Assembly (NCBI GenBank): GCA_002336115.1
Contig: DDEN01000041.1
Span: 1 to 64,000 of the forward strand
Source of the DNA: Chitinophagaceae bacterium UBA1953
GTDB taxonomy: Bacteria; Bacteroidota; Bacteroidia; Chitinophagales; Chitinophagaceae
DNA length: 64,000 nucleotides
Reading direction: 5' to 3'
A program made the position numbers and the translations under genes. Below the pieces are notes generated by a model. The model had not been told where the DNA came from. It saw nothing but the letters and a program-made list of their open reading frames with translations, and ran no database searches. Each line of letters starts with the position of its first letter. The first letter of the stretch is position 1. This document shows positions 7,476-16,712 of this stretch, piece after piece.

Positions 7476-10295
7476 TTATTCGCCATCTCCTCCCATTCTC
7501 ATACCTCCGCCCATACGCCTGAAATTGTTTTGCTGCATCTGACCCGACGCTCCTTTAAACTTATTAAAACGGTACGTAAAGCTGAACATGAAATATTGGG
7601 TAAGACCATTGGTGCGACTGTCGGTAACATAATCACCCGAAACGGTACGGCTGATATTGGTGTATTGTTTAAATATATCGTAGCCGGAAATTTTAAGCAC
7701 CCCGTTTTTCTTTTTTAAAATTTCTTTTTCAAGTGAAGCATTCAACATGGCTACATTTTTCTGCAAAGAGGAACTCAATCCCTTATAGATGTAATAATCA
7801 AAATCCCAACGAAGAATAAAACCTGCACCAAAATCAACCCTTGCATCATTGCTCAAAGTAATTGAATGAAGCCGGTTAACATTGCTGGTAGCGGAATAAT
7901 CTGAATAATTGAGGTTATAACTTCCTCCCGTTCTTAATTCAAGCCACTCAAGGTTATATTCAAAATCCAACCCCTGAGTCCACACCCAGTTATGACCTAT
8001 ATTTTTTACATCGCTGCCAATAATCTGTGAATTACCGGTTGTAGTTACATCATTGAATATGCTGACATTATTATTATAGTTCACCATACTTCTTGTACTG
8101 ATAACATATTTCCTGTTTTTGTACGGTTTGGAAAATGTAAAAAAGAGATTAGTATTGTAATATCCATTTACATTAACAGGTGTGGTAAGCGTTGCTCCTG
8201 TGGCGGTACCTGTTGAATCTTTATAGTTGGTTACTTTATTTACAATCTGATCGTTAACAAAATTGTAGGATAAGTTTATAAGGAAAATTCTTCCGGAGCT
8301 GAAATTAAAATCATTAAAGCTGGTGTTGAAAGTATGACTGGTTGAGGGATTCAGATTGGGGTTACCAATTGATTTTTTCAACTGGCTGCTTTCTTCAAGT
8401 ACTGGTTGTAACTGATCATAGCTTGGCTGTTTTGCACTTCCATTATAGTTAAAATTAAAGGTTTTTGTTTTGGTGAAATTATATACAAAACGTGCAATGG
8501 GAAACCAGTTAAAATTTTTAATGGGGCTGAATGCACTGTCTTTGGTAACACTATATCCTTTCAGTAGTACCGGCTGAAGTAAAACACCAATTGAATAATT
8601 GTATTTTTTCTTCACAGTACGCATTGCAGCGCTGATCCTGTTGTAATTAAAATCATTTTCATAATTATTACTCAGGTAATCGACAAAAACATAATCACTC
8701 CCTGTTGATGGAGTTTTGGAATAAACTTGTTTGTTATTTGCAGAAAAATTCCTGTTGAAATTATAAGTCAGGTCAACAAAACGGTCGGAAGAAAGAGGTT
8801 CTGTGTAAGTAATTCTTGCATTAAAGCCGCTGTTGCGGTTATTCTGTAATGTATTTCTCAACTGCAACGAATCGCTTACCCATGCACCGGAAGCATCATA
8901 CATGTGTGTCTGGTTGTTTTTATACTGATCGCTTTCATTTCCTGAAAGGTTTAGTTCGCCTCTGAAAGAAAGGTTTCTTCCTCTTTTCTGGAAGCGGTGA
9001 TTATACAGTAAAGATGTACTGAAACTGGGTGTATTTGCTGTAGAGGTTGTTTGATTACTATCGGCCCGTGTTTGGATTTTAGATGTGTAGTATTTTGATG
9101 AATTATCAGTATAAGTATTCGTTTCCGAATATGAAAAGCTTGGGTTGATTTTTACGTAATTGAATGAATCAATCCATAATTCGAGATTTCCAAAGGCCCG
9201 GTGCGTTCCTCCTTTTCTTGTTGAAGTTTGTTCTGTATTTGTAAGAATTGAATAAATGGTTTGATTGCTTGAGGTTAGCGATTCAGTTAATGTATTTCTG
9301 TCGGAATAAGTATAGCTGCCGTAAAAAGAATTCCGTTTGCCGAAATCGGATCGGAAATTCAGCCCGGCAGAGTTAAGCTTGGTAATTCCTGTCTGGCTTA
9401 ATCCTCCACCGCCACCACCCAATGGCTGGCCACTCCCTCCGTTATCGGATGAGCGGAATGTTGAAGTATTATTATTATTACTGTTGAGTATTAAAGAAAG
9501 CTGCTGGTTATTATTAAACCTGTTAATAGCCGCTGCTGCAATATAGCGGTCATCAGTACCATAACCAGCCATTGCACGGCCAAATACACCTTTATTTTTA
9601 TCTTTCTTCAACTGTAGGTTAATTACTTTTTCAGCATCACCATCACGGATACCTGACGCATTTGCCTGATCGCCATAATCATCCACCACCTGCACTTTAT
9701 CAATCATATCGGCAGGTATTTCCTGGGTAGCAGTTTTAGGATCGCCAGAGAAAAAATCCTTTCCATTCACTTTTACTTTTGTAACCTGTTTACCATGTGC
9801 TGTAATATTTCCTTGCCTGTCAACGGTAACACCCGGAAGTTTTTTTAATAAATCTTCAGTAGTTGCATTGGGCTTTGTCTGAAACGCACTTGCCCTGTAT
9901 TCAACAGTATCTTCTTTCATTGTAATAGCCGGTGCCTCTACTACCACTTCGTCCAGCTCTTTAAAATCAGCAAGCAGAACAAGATCACCAAGATCAATAT
10001 TGGATACTCCGGCAGAAGGTTTAAAAAAATTTTTGCTCATAGGCTTATACCCGGCATACGAAATAATAAGAGTATAAGCTGATTGCGGAATCTTTTCAAA
10101 CGAAAACTCCCCATTGGATTTAGTTATTGTTGCAACTGTATCTTTAGGCACATCCTTTTCTACCAGCTTAACCGTTGCTTTTTCAAGCCCCTTTTCTCCT
10201 GTTGAATCGGTCACTCTTCCTGTAATTCCTTTCGATTGAGCCATTAATTGCATCGATGTAAAAAAGCCTAAAGCAATAAGCAGTATTTTTTTCAT
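7476..10295 (-). CDS. TonB-type outer-membrane beta-barrel protein
   Basis: The protein has 939 residues. A signal peptide (to about 19, MQLMAQ) precedes a carboxypeptidase-like regulatory domain (about 22-115, GITGRVTDSTGEKGLEKATV). A TonB plug-like domain follows (about 120-230, with LLKKLPGVTVDRQGNITAHG and VKVNGKDFF). The remainder is a large outer-membrane barrel rich in alternating N/S/Y strands. The C-terminus ends in an unusual Met/Gly-rich tail (RRMGGGMRMGGDGE). The architecture fits the outer-membrane beta-barrel family (OMP_b-brl_3) related to TonB receptors. The substrate is unknown, and no SusD partner is adjacent, so a SusC role is unlikely. Confidence 0.88.
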   Translation of the reverse strand: MKKILLIALGFFTSMQLMAQSKGITGRVTDSTGEKGLEKATVKLVEKDVPKDTVATITKSNGEFSFEKIPQSAYTLIISYAGYKPMSKNFFKPSAGVSNIDLGDLVLLADFKELDEVVVEAPAITMKEDTVEYRASAFQTKPNATTEDLLKKLPGVTVDRQGNITAHGKQVTKVKVNGKDFFSGDPKTATQEIPADMIDKVQVVDDYGDQANASGIRDGDAEKVINLQLKKDKNKGVFGRAMAGYGTDDRYIAAAAINRFNNNQQLSLILNSNNNNTSTFRSSDNGGSGQPLGGGGGGLSQTGITKLNSAGLNFRSDFGKRNSFYGSYTYSDRNTLTESLTSSNQTIYSILTNTEQTSTRKGGTHRAFGNLELWIDSFNYVKINPSFSYSETNTYTDNSSKYYTSKIQTRADSNQTTSTANTPSFSTSLLYNHRFQKRGRNLSFRGELNLSGNESDQYKNNQTHMYDASGAWVSDSLQLRNTLQNNRNSGFNARITYTEPLSSDRFVDLTYNFNRNFSANNKQVYSKTPSTGSDYVFVDYLSNNYENDFNYNRISAAMRTVKKKYNYSIGVLLQPVLLKGYSVTKDSAFSPIKNFNWFPIARFVYNFTKTKTFNFNYNGSAKQPSYDQLQPVLEESSQLKKSIGNPNLNPSTSHTFNTSFNDFNFSSGRIFLINLSYNFVNDQIVNKVTNYKDSTGTATGATLTTPVNVNGYYNTNLFFTFSKPYKNRKYVISTRSMVNYNNNVSIFNDVTTTGNSQIIGSDVKNIGHNWVWTQGLDFEYNLEWLELRTGGSYNLNYSDYSATSNVNRLHSITLSNDARVDFGAGFILRWDFDYYIYKGLSSSLQKNVAMLNASLEKEILKKKNGVLKISGYDIFKQYTNISRTVSGDYVTDSRTNGLTQYFMFSFTYRFNKFKGASGQMQQNNFRRMGGGMRMGGDGE

Positions 10296-10590
10296 AAAAG
10301 TGATTGTTATGCGAAATACGATTTTTTTCGTTAATTACTTATTTTCGGGTTTGTTAAATAAATAGACGGCAAACTGCTGAAATGCTTGCTTAAGCCTGTT
10401 TTTTCTGTACAAGTGGCAAAACTATCAGTTCAACGGCTGCTCGCTATCCGTGCAATTGGGTAATCAGATTTTTCATTACGTTTATTGTGATTTGATTAAC
10501 ACAATAAATGGAGGCAAATAATTCTTTTGAACCTGTTTTCGTATTAATGGTGTGAGGCCATAACAGGCTTTAACTGTGTTTATGATTCAT
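10296..10590. other. intergenic region with an AT-rich dyad
   Basis: This 295-bp gap separates the divergent TonB-type gene and secA. No gene is visible. It holds a perfect 9-bp dyad, TTTATTGTG at 10481-10489 and CACAATAAA at 10500-10508 with a 10-base spacer. The arms are AT-rich and no T run follows, so the dyad looks more like an operator than a terminator. Confidence 0.5.
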
Positions 10591-10598
10591 TACCTTTG
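10591..10598 (+). promoter_or_regulatory. secA promoter -7 element
   Basis: TACCTTTG followed by CGGCC matches the Bacteroidota TAnnTTTG element. No good -33 TTTG lies 19-21 bp upstream. If used, the transcript carries a leader of roughly 100 bases before the secA ATG at 10705. Confidence 0.6.
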
Positions 10599-10618
10599 CG
10601 GCCTTGGAAAAAAGAGTT

Positions 10619-10662
10619 CTGTCAAAATGGCTTTCTTTTAAGCCTTGCACTGTATTTGACAG
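10619..10662 (+). promoter_or_regulatory. nested hairpin in the secA leader
   Basis: The arms CTGTCAAA (10619-10626) and TTTGACAG (10655-10662) pair perfectly and enclose a second hairpin, GGCTT (10629-10633) with AAGCC (10640-10644). A four-codon reading frame, ATG GCT TTC TTT TAA at 10627-10641, lies inside. It could be a leader element controlling secA. Nothing here proves regulation. Confidence 0.45.
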
Positions 10663-10704
10663 GATAATACATCAACAAAAAAATTGACGCATTAATAAAA
10701 TACT

Positions 10705-13700
10705 ATGTTAGGCTTCTTATCAAAAATCTTTGGTGGCAGTAAAAGTGAAAAGGATGTACAGAAACTTTTGCCTGTAGTTGAAAAAATAAACCATCATTTT
10801 AAGGAATACCAGTCTTTATCAAACGATCAGTTGAGGAATAAAACGCAGGAATTCCGTCAGCGCATCAAAGAATATCTTACTGAAATTGATGCTGAAATTT
10901 CCACTTTAAATACAAAAGCAGAGGCATTTACTGAAGATGAAATTCATGAAAAGGATGCCACCTACCAGGAAATTGACAAACTGAAAAAGGAAAGAGATAA
11001 AAAAATTGAGGAGATTCTCGAAAAAATTCACCCGGAAGCCTTTGCAGTAGTTAAAGAAGCTGCACGTCGTTTCTCTGCCAACGAAGAGTTACAGGCAACT
11101 GCAACAAGTCTCGACAAAGACCTCGTTATTAAGCGTCCGCACATGCGTATTGAGGGCGACCAGGTTTTTTACAGCAAATCATGGACGGCGGCTGGCGGGC
11201 AAGTAACCTGGAACATGGTTCATTATGACGTACAGTTGATTGGTGGTACCGTACTTCATCAAGGTAAGATTTCCGAAATGGCTACCGGTGAAGGTAAAAC
11301 GCTTGTATCTACCCTGCCTGCTTATCTCAACGCTTTACCCGGAGAGGGTGTTCATCTTGTAACTGTAAACGATTACCTGGCACGTCGTGACAGTGAGTGG
11401 AATGGAACCTTATTTGAATTTCTTGGTTTAACTGTTGACTGTATAGATAAACATCAGCCAAACAGTGAAGACAGAAGAAAAGCATATTTGGCTGATATTG
11501 TTTATGGCACCAACAATGAATTTGGTTTCGACTACCTGCGTGACAACATGGTAGTAAACTCATCTGAAAAAGTACAACGAAAGTTACACTATGCAATGGT
11601 GGATGAAGTGGATAGTATTTTAATAGATGAAGCCCGTACACCATTAATTATTGCCGGCCCCGTTGGAACAGGCAGCAATGAACAGCAGTTTCATATAATG
11701 CGCCCTCGCATTGAAAAACTGGTTGATGCACAAAAACGTCTTGCACAGCAATATCTAAATGAAGCAAAAAAATCAATTGCCGAAGGGGATGATGACCCTA
11801 AAACAGGTGGCCTTGCATTAATGCGTGCATGGAGAGGTTTGCCAAAATACGGCCCGTTAATTAAATATTTAAGTGAACCGGGTATTAAAGTAAAACTGCA
11901 GAAAGCAGAAAATTATTACCTGCAGGATCAGCAACGGGAAATGCCAAAAGTAGATGAGGGACTGCTGTTCCATATTGATGAAAAAAACAATTCAGTTGAT
12001 TTAACAGATAAAGGTCTGGCCATGCTCACAAAGGAAAATGAAGATCCAAATTTCTTTGTGTTGCCCGACATCAGTACATCACTCGGGGCAATCGATAAAA
12101 GTGAACTTTCAACTGAAGAAAAATTACATAAAAAAGAGACTTTCTTATCTGAATATTCAGCAAAAGCAGATCGAATTCACACAGTACTGCAGATGCTGAA
12201 AGCATATACCCTGTTTGAAAAAGATGTTGAATACGTTGTTCTTGACGGGCAGGTAAAAATTGTTGATGAGCAAACAGGCCGTATTCTTGACGGCCGTCGT
12301 TACAGCGATGGTTTACACCAGGCAATTGAAGCAAAAGAAAATGTAACAATTGAAGCTGCCACTCAAACTTATGCCACCATTACATTGCAGAACTATTTCC
12401 GTATGTACCACAAACTGGCTGGCATGACCGGTACTGCTGAAACAGAAGCAGGCGAGTTCTGGGATATTTATAAATTAGATGTGGTAACTATCCCCACCAA
12501 CTTACCAATGGTGCGTGACGATAAGCAGGACCTTGTATTTAAAACCAAGCGTGAAAAATACAAAGCTGTTATTGAAGAAATTGAAGCCATGCGTGAAGCA
12601 GGAAGACCGGTGCTTGTAGGTACAACATCAGTTGAGGTAAGTGAGTTGCTGAGTAAGATGCTGCAGGTGAAAAAAATTCCACACAATGTATTGAATGCAA
12701 AACAACATGCCCGTGAAGCACAGGTTGTTGCCGAAGCCGGTTTGCCAGGTGCCATCACCATTGCAACCAACATGGCTGGTCGTGGTACCGATATTAAACT
12801 CGGTGCAGGCGTAAAAGATGCAGGTGGGCTGGCAATATTAGGCACAGAACGTCACGACAGCCGCCGTGTTGACCGCCAGTTACGTGGCCGTGCAGGTCGC
12901 CAGGGCGATCCCGGATCTTCTCAATTCTATGTTTCGCTTGAAGATGATCTGATGCGTATGTTCGGCAGCGAACGTATAGCCGGTATGATGGATAAACTGG
13001 GTTATAAGGAAAACGAGGTTATCCAGCACAGCATGATTACTAAATCCATTGAACGTGCACAAAAAAAGGTAGAAGAAAACAACTTTGGTATTCGTAAACG
13101 TTTGCTTGAGTACGATGATGTAATGAACAAGCAACGGGGAGCCGTTTACACAAGAAGAAACCATGCGCTGAGCGGTGAACGTCTTACACTGGATATTGAC
13201 AACGCATTTTATTCTGTTGCAGAAGGCTTGATCGCTTCGTTCAAAGAGCTGAACGATCATGATGGCTTTAAGATGGCTTGTATAGTAAACTTTGGAATCG
13301 ATACACAAATCACACCCGAACAATTAGACAAAGCCGACAGCAATGATCTTGCCCAGGCTCTTTATACCGAAGCTAAAACTTCTTATTTGCGCAAGTGCGA
13401 TGTGATTAAGAAAGATGCGTTGCCTGTGTTCCAGAACATCCGCCTTACACAAGGTTCTCATATAGAAAATGTATTTGTTCCTTTCAGCGATGGTAAACGT
13501 GGATTACAGGTGCTTGCATCCATGCAGAAAACGATTGATACAAAAGCGCAGGAACTGGTAAGTTCACTGGAACGTACCGCCACACTTGCATTTATTGATG
13601 AAGCATGGAAAGAACACTTACGTGCAATGGATGATCTGCGTACATCTGTACAAAATGCAACCTACGAACAGAAAGACCCGCTGGTAATTTACAAAGTGGA

Positions 13701-14034
13701 AGCATATACGTTGTTTGAGCAAATGAACAGCGATATTAATAAAAACATTGTTTCCTTTCTTGCACATGCAGGGCTGCCTGTAGAAGAAAATAACAGCGGA
13801 CAGATACGTGAAGGCCGCCAGCAGAAAACCGATATGAGTAAACTGCGGCAGAAAAAAGATGAGTTAGTTGCTTCAGGCAATAATAATGATCTGATGGAAA
13901 CACCTGATTATTATGATCCTTCTGCCAATGTAAAACAGGAACCTGTAATTGCAGGTCCAAAGATTGGACGAAATGATCCTTGCCCTTGCGGAAGCGGAAA
14001 GAAATATAAAAACTGCCACGGAAAAGAATCCTGA
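10705..14034 (+). CDS. secA: preprotein translocase ATPase SecA
   Basis: SecA drives post-translational export through SecYEG by ATP hydrolysis. The 1109-residue protein has the Walker A motif GEGKT (195-199), the DEAD-like DEVDSILIDEARTPLIIAG, the GTDIKLG and RGRAGRQGDPGSSQFYVSLE motifs of helicase motor 2, and a C-terminal SEC-C zinc motif, CPCGSGKKYKNCH at 1093-1105, which serves SecB/lipid contact in other species. It is longer than E. coli SecA (about 900), with an insertion in the region around residues 340-450, which is usual for this phylum. It is preceded by a structured leader and followed by its own terminator. Confidence 0.98.
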   Translation: MLGFLSKIFGGSKSEKDVQKLLPVVEKINHHFKEYQSLSNDQLRNKTQEFRQRIKEYLTEIDAEISTLNTKAEAFTEDEIHEKDATYQEIDKLKKERDKKIEEILEKIHPEAFAVVKEAARRFSANEELQATATSLDKDLVIKRPHMRIEGDQVFYSKSWTAAGGQVTWNMVHYDVQLIGGTVLHQGKISEMATGEGKTLVSTLPAYLNALPGEGVHLVTVNDYLARRDSEWNGTLFEFLGLTVDCIDKHQPNSEDRRKAYLADIVYGTNNEFGFDYLRDNMVVNSSEKVQRKLHYAMVDEVDSILIDEARTPLIIAGPVGTGSNEQQFHIMRPRIEKLVDAQKRLAQQYLNEAKKSIAEGDDDPKTGGLALMRAWRGLPKYGPLIKYLSEPGIKVKLQKAENYYLQDQQREMPKVDEGLLFHIDEKNNSVDLTDKGLAMLTKENEDPNFFVLPDISTSLGAIDKSELSTEEKLHKKETFLSEYSAKADRIHTVLQMLKAYTLFEKDVEYVVLDGQVKIVDEQTGRILDGRRYSDGLHQAIEAKENVTIEAATQTYATITLQNYFRMYHKLAGMTGTAETEAGEFWDIYKLDVVTIPTNLPMVRDDKQDLVFKTKREKYKAVIEEIEAMREAGRPVLVGTTSVEVSELLSKMLQVKKIPHNVLNAKQHAREAQVVAEAGLPGAITIATNMAGRGTDIKLGAGVKDAGGLAILGTERHDSRRVDRQLRGRAGRQGDPGSSQFYVSLEDDLMRMFGSERIAGMMDKLGYKENEVIQHSMITKSIERAQKKVEENNFGIRKRLLEYDDVMNKQRGAVYTRRNHALSGERLTLDIDNAFYSVAEGLIASFKELNDHDGFKMACIVNFGIDTQITPEQLDKADSNDLAQALYTEAKTSYLRKCDVIKKDALPVFQNIRLTQGSHIENVFVPFSDGKRGLQVLASMQKTIDTKAQELVSSLERTATLAFIDEAWKEHLRAMDDLRTSVQNATYEQKDPLVIYKVEAYTLFEQMNSDINKNIVSFLAHAGLPVEENNSGQIREGRQQKTDMSKLRQKKDELVASGNNNDLMETPDYYDPSANVKQEPVIAGPKIGRNDPCPCGSGKKYKNCHGKES

Positions 14035-14040
14035 TTATAA

Positions 14041-14062
14041 GCCTCCAACCGGAGGCTTTTTT
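14041..14062 (+). terminator. secA terminator
   Basis: The hairpin GCCTCC-AACC-GGAGGC (14041-14056) is followed by a T-rich run, 6 bases after the secA stop codon. Confidence 0.9.
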
Positions 14063-14099
14063 ATCTGTGCAGGTATCATCGTTAATAAAACTTAACATT

Positions 14100-14107
14100 T
14101 ACATTTG
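14100..14107 (+). promoter_or_regulatory. deoC promoter -7 element
   Basis: TACATTTG matches TAnnTTTG and lies 32 bases before the deoC ATG, downstream of the secA terminator. A clear -33 TTTG is not seen. Confidence 0.5.
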
Positions 14108-14139
14108 TCCTTACAGAAGAAAATATAAAAACGCATTTT

Positions 14140-14802
14140 ATGAATATTGCATCTTATATCGATCATACTATTTTAAAGCCTACTACCCTTGTTAGTGATA
14201 TTGAACTGCTTTGCACAGAAGCAACGATGTACAAATTTGCTGCGGTATGTGTGCCGCCTCCGTTTGTAAAGTTTGCAAAGGGGCTTACTTCCGGTTCAGG
14301 TGTAAAAACTGCTACCGTTATTGGCTTTCCGTTTGGCTATTCAGCCATTGAAGCTAAAGTAACAGAAACATTACTGGCCATTGTAGATGGTGCGGAAGAA
14401 CTGGACTATGTGGTGAATATTTCTGCCATTAAAAATGGCGACTGGAATTTTCTGAAGCACGAAGGTGAAGTTCTTATCCCGATGGCTCATCAAAAAGAGA
14501 AGCATGTAAAAATGATTATTGAGAGCGGCGTGTTAACTGATGATGAAATTATCAGGTGTTGTGAGATTTACGCAGAACTTGGCGCAGATTTTGTAAAAAC
14601 ATCAACCGGGTATGCAGAAAAAGGGGCAACTCTCGAAGCTGTGCAACTGATGAGGAAGCATTTGCCGTCTGAAATAAAAATTAAAGCATCAGGCGGAATA
14701 CGGACGTATGAATTTGCAAAGCAATTGGTTGAAGCCGGAGCCGACAGATTAGGTTGCAGCGCAAGTGTGAATATTGTTAAGGAAAGCATGCACCAGCCAT
14801 AA
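14140..14802 (+). CDS. deoC: deoxyribose-phosphate aldolase DeoC
   Basis: This enzyme cleaves 2-deoxyribose-5-phosphate to glyceraldehyde-3-phosphate and acetaldehyde in deoxynucleoside breakdown. The 220-residue protein is full length. The Schiff-base lysine is K153 in DFVKTSTGY, the second conserved lysine is K182 in IKASGGIR, and the conserved aspartate is D89 in EELDYVVN. No other nucleoside catabolic gene is adjacent. The SPOR gene that follows starts about 60 bp downstream and may be co-transcribed. Confidence 0.96.
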   Translation: MNIASYIDHTILKPTTLVSDIELLCTEATMYKFAAVCVPPPFVKFAKGLTSGSGVKTATVIGFPFGYSAIEAKVTETLLAIVDGAEELDYVVNISAIKNGDWNFLKHEGEVLIPMAHQKEKHVKMIIESGVLTDDEIIRCCEIYAELGADFVKTSTGYAEKGATLEAVQLMRKHLPSEIKIKASGGIRTYEFAKQLVEAGADRLGCSASVNIVKESMHQP

Positions 14803-14862
14803 CCCGATTTTTGAATGTTGATTCTGAAAAACAACCGCAATAAATTAAATAAATACAGATCG

Positions 14863-15306
14863 ATGAAAAAGCTTGTCCTGATTGTTGGAATAATTTGTTT
14901 TGCTGTTTCTGTAAATGCACAGATGACAAGAGATACTGTTAACAGCTTTGTTTATGTAACAAAAGACAGTCGTTATGATATTCTTGTAAAAAAGAAAGCA
15001 GAGATTAACAAGAAAGCTGTTGATTCAAAAAAACCAACAAAAGGTTATCGAATTCAGGTCCTTAACACAAACGACCGCAATCAGGCGCTGGCAGCAAAAT
15101 CGAAACTTCTTTCACAATTTCCGGAGCATAAAACTTACTTAATGTATCAGGCACCTTATTTTAAAATACGTATTGGCAACTTTGTTGAGAAAAAAGATGC
15201 TGATGATTTAAAACGTCAGCTTGCACGTATGTTTCCAACAGGAGTTTTTGTTATACCAAGTGATATTGAAACAAAACCGGAAAAAGATAAAGACGATTTA
15301 AAATAA
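14863..15306 (+). CDS. secreted SPOR-domain protein
   Basis: The start at 14863 gives a signal peptide, MKKLVLIVGIICFAVSVNAQ; the 16 upstream in-frame codons are polar and not leader-like. The mature protein is about 127 residues. The SPOR domain spans about 60-135 (GYRIQVLNTNDRNQALAAKS, then YFKIRIGNFVEKKDADDLKR). SPOR domains bind denuded peptidoglycan at division sites. It has no transmembrane anchor beyond the signal, so it is probably periplasmic. It lies between deoC and the M20 amidohydrolase on the same strand. Confidence 0.88.
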   Translation: MKKLVLIVGIICFAVSVNAQMTRDTVNSFVYVTKDSRYDILVKKKAEINKKAVDSKKPTKGYRIQVLNTNDRNQALAAKSKLLSQFPEHKTYLMYQAPYFKIRIGNFVEKKDADDLKRQLARMFPTGVFVIPSDIETKPEKDKDDLK

Positions 15307-15348
15307 ACCGGCAGTTATCCTTTGCCGCTCTTTTGTATTTTTGTGGAT

Positions 15349-16530
15349 ATGCTCAAGGAAAATATACAATCTCTGGCAAAAAAATATAAAGAAGAGTTTA
15401 TTGCAGTACGCCATCATCTTCATGCCAATCCCGAACTCAGTTACAAGGAATTTGAAACGTCAAAGTTTGTTCAGAGTAAATTAACCGAATGGGGCATTCC
15501 TTTTGTTATAATGGCCGAAACAGGTGTTGTTGGGCTGATTGAAGGAAAAAATCCATCTTCCAGAATCATTGCCCTTCGTGCCGATATGGATGCGTTACCA
15601 ATATTGGAAGAAAATAATGTCCCCTATAAGTCAACAAAGCCCGGTGTAATGCATGCTTGCGGGCATGATGCACATACAACCTGCCTGCTCGGTGCAGCAA
15701 AAATTCTGAATGAATTAAAAAGTGAATGGGAAGGAACCGTAAAGCTTGTTTTTCAACCCGGCGAAGAGAAAAATCCGGGTGGCGCAAGTATTATGATTAA
15801 AGAAGGTGTACTGGAAAATCCAAAACCCCAGGCCATTATCGGGTTGCATGTTCATCCCGGTTTGCAGATTGGCCAGCTAAGCTTTCGTAGTGGTAAAGTA
15901 ATGGCCAGTGCAGACGAGTTATACATAACGGTGAGGGGAAAGGGAGGTCATGCAGCATCGCCGCACCTGGCAATTGATCCCATTTTAATTGCTTCACATT
16001 TAGTAGTGAGCCTGCAGCAAATCATCAGCCGCAATCTTAATCCGCATAACCCATCTGTATTATCTATAACAGCATTTAATGCCGGTACAACAACCAATGT
16101 AATACCGAATGAAGTAAAGTTAATGGGAACCTTCCGTGCAATGGATGAAGAATGGCGCTTTAAAGCCCATGAACTTATTCGCAGAAATGCAACGCTGCTT
16201 GTTGAGAGCATGGGTGGTTCTATTGATTTATTAATTGATGTTGGTTATCCTTCAGTTTACAATAATGAAGTATTGAATGAACAGGTAAGAGCAACAGCAG
16301 TTGAAATGATTGGAGATGCGCATGTTGAAGAAACTGAATTACGCATGGGTGCTGAAGACTTTGGTTATTATACACAACAGATTCCCGGATGCTTTTACCG
16401 TCTGGGTGTAATGAATAATGAAAAAGGTATTAACAGTGGCGTGCATACGCCTACTTTTAATATTGATGAAAATGCAATTGAAACAGGTATGGCAATGATG
16501 GCGTGGATAGGAGTTTCTGTTCGACCATAA
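15349..16530 (+). CDS. M20 family amidohydrolase
   Basis: The start at 15349 (MLKENIQSLAKKYKEEFIAV) gives 393 residues; the nine codons upstream lie in a promoter-like stretch containing TATTTTTG at 15336-15343. The protein has the N-acyl-amino-acid/hippurate hydrolase pattern: AVRHHLHANPELSYKEFETS, ALRADMDALPI, the metal-binding HACGHDAHT, LVFQPGEE, and GLHVHPG. It probably hydrolyses an N-acyl amino acid or a dipeptide in the cytoplasm using two divalent metals. The exact substrate cannot be told from sequence. No signal peptide is present. Confidence 0.92.
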   Translation: MLKENIQSLAKKYKEEFIAVRHHLHANPELSYKEFETSKFVQSKLTEWGIPFVIMAETGVVGLIEGKNPSSRIIALRADMDALPILEENNVPYKSTKPGVMHACGHDAHTTCLLGAAKILNELKSEWEGTVKLVFQPGEEKNPGGASIMIKEGVLENPKPQAIIGLHVHPGLQIGQLSFRSGKVMASADELYITVRGKGGHAASPHLAIDPILIASHLVVSLQQIISRNLNPHNPSVLSITAFNAGTTTNVIPNEVKLMGTFRAMDEEWRFKAHELIRRNATLLVESMGGSIDLLIDVGYPSVYNNEVLNEQVRATAVEMIGDAHVEETELRMGAEDFGYYTQQIPGCFYRLGVMNNEKGINSGVHTPTFNIDENAIETGMAMMAWIGVSVRP

Positions 16531-16547
16531 TCAAACAAAAAAATCAG

Positions 16548-16585
16548 GAAAAGGGAGATGTAAAGCATTTCCCTTTTCTTTTTTA
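16548..16585 (+). terminator. terminator after the M20 gene
   Basis: The arms GAAAAGGGAGATG (16548-16560) and CATTTCCCTTTTC (16566-16578) pair with one mismatch and are followed by a T run. Confidence 0.8.
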
Positions 16586-16712
16586 TAAGTATCATTCCCC
16601 CTATTTATTTTTCTTTAACTCATATGTGACTGACAACTATTCTGTTATTTAGGTCATCTTTCAAACACATAAAAAATTGTCATACATTTAATCAGCACTA
16701 AAAACATTTTCT

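Noticed and set aside
12468..12845. Minus-strand frame of 125 residues inside secA
   Set aside because: It lies fully inside a strongly conserved gene and has no independent features.
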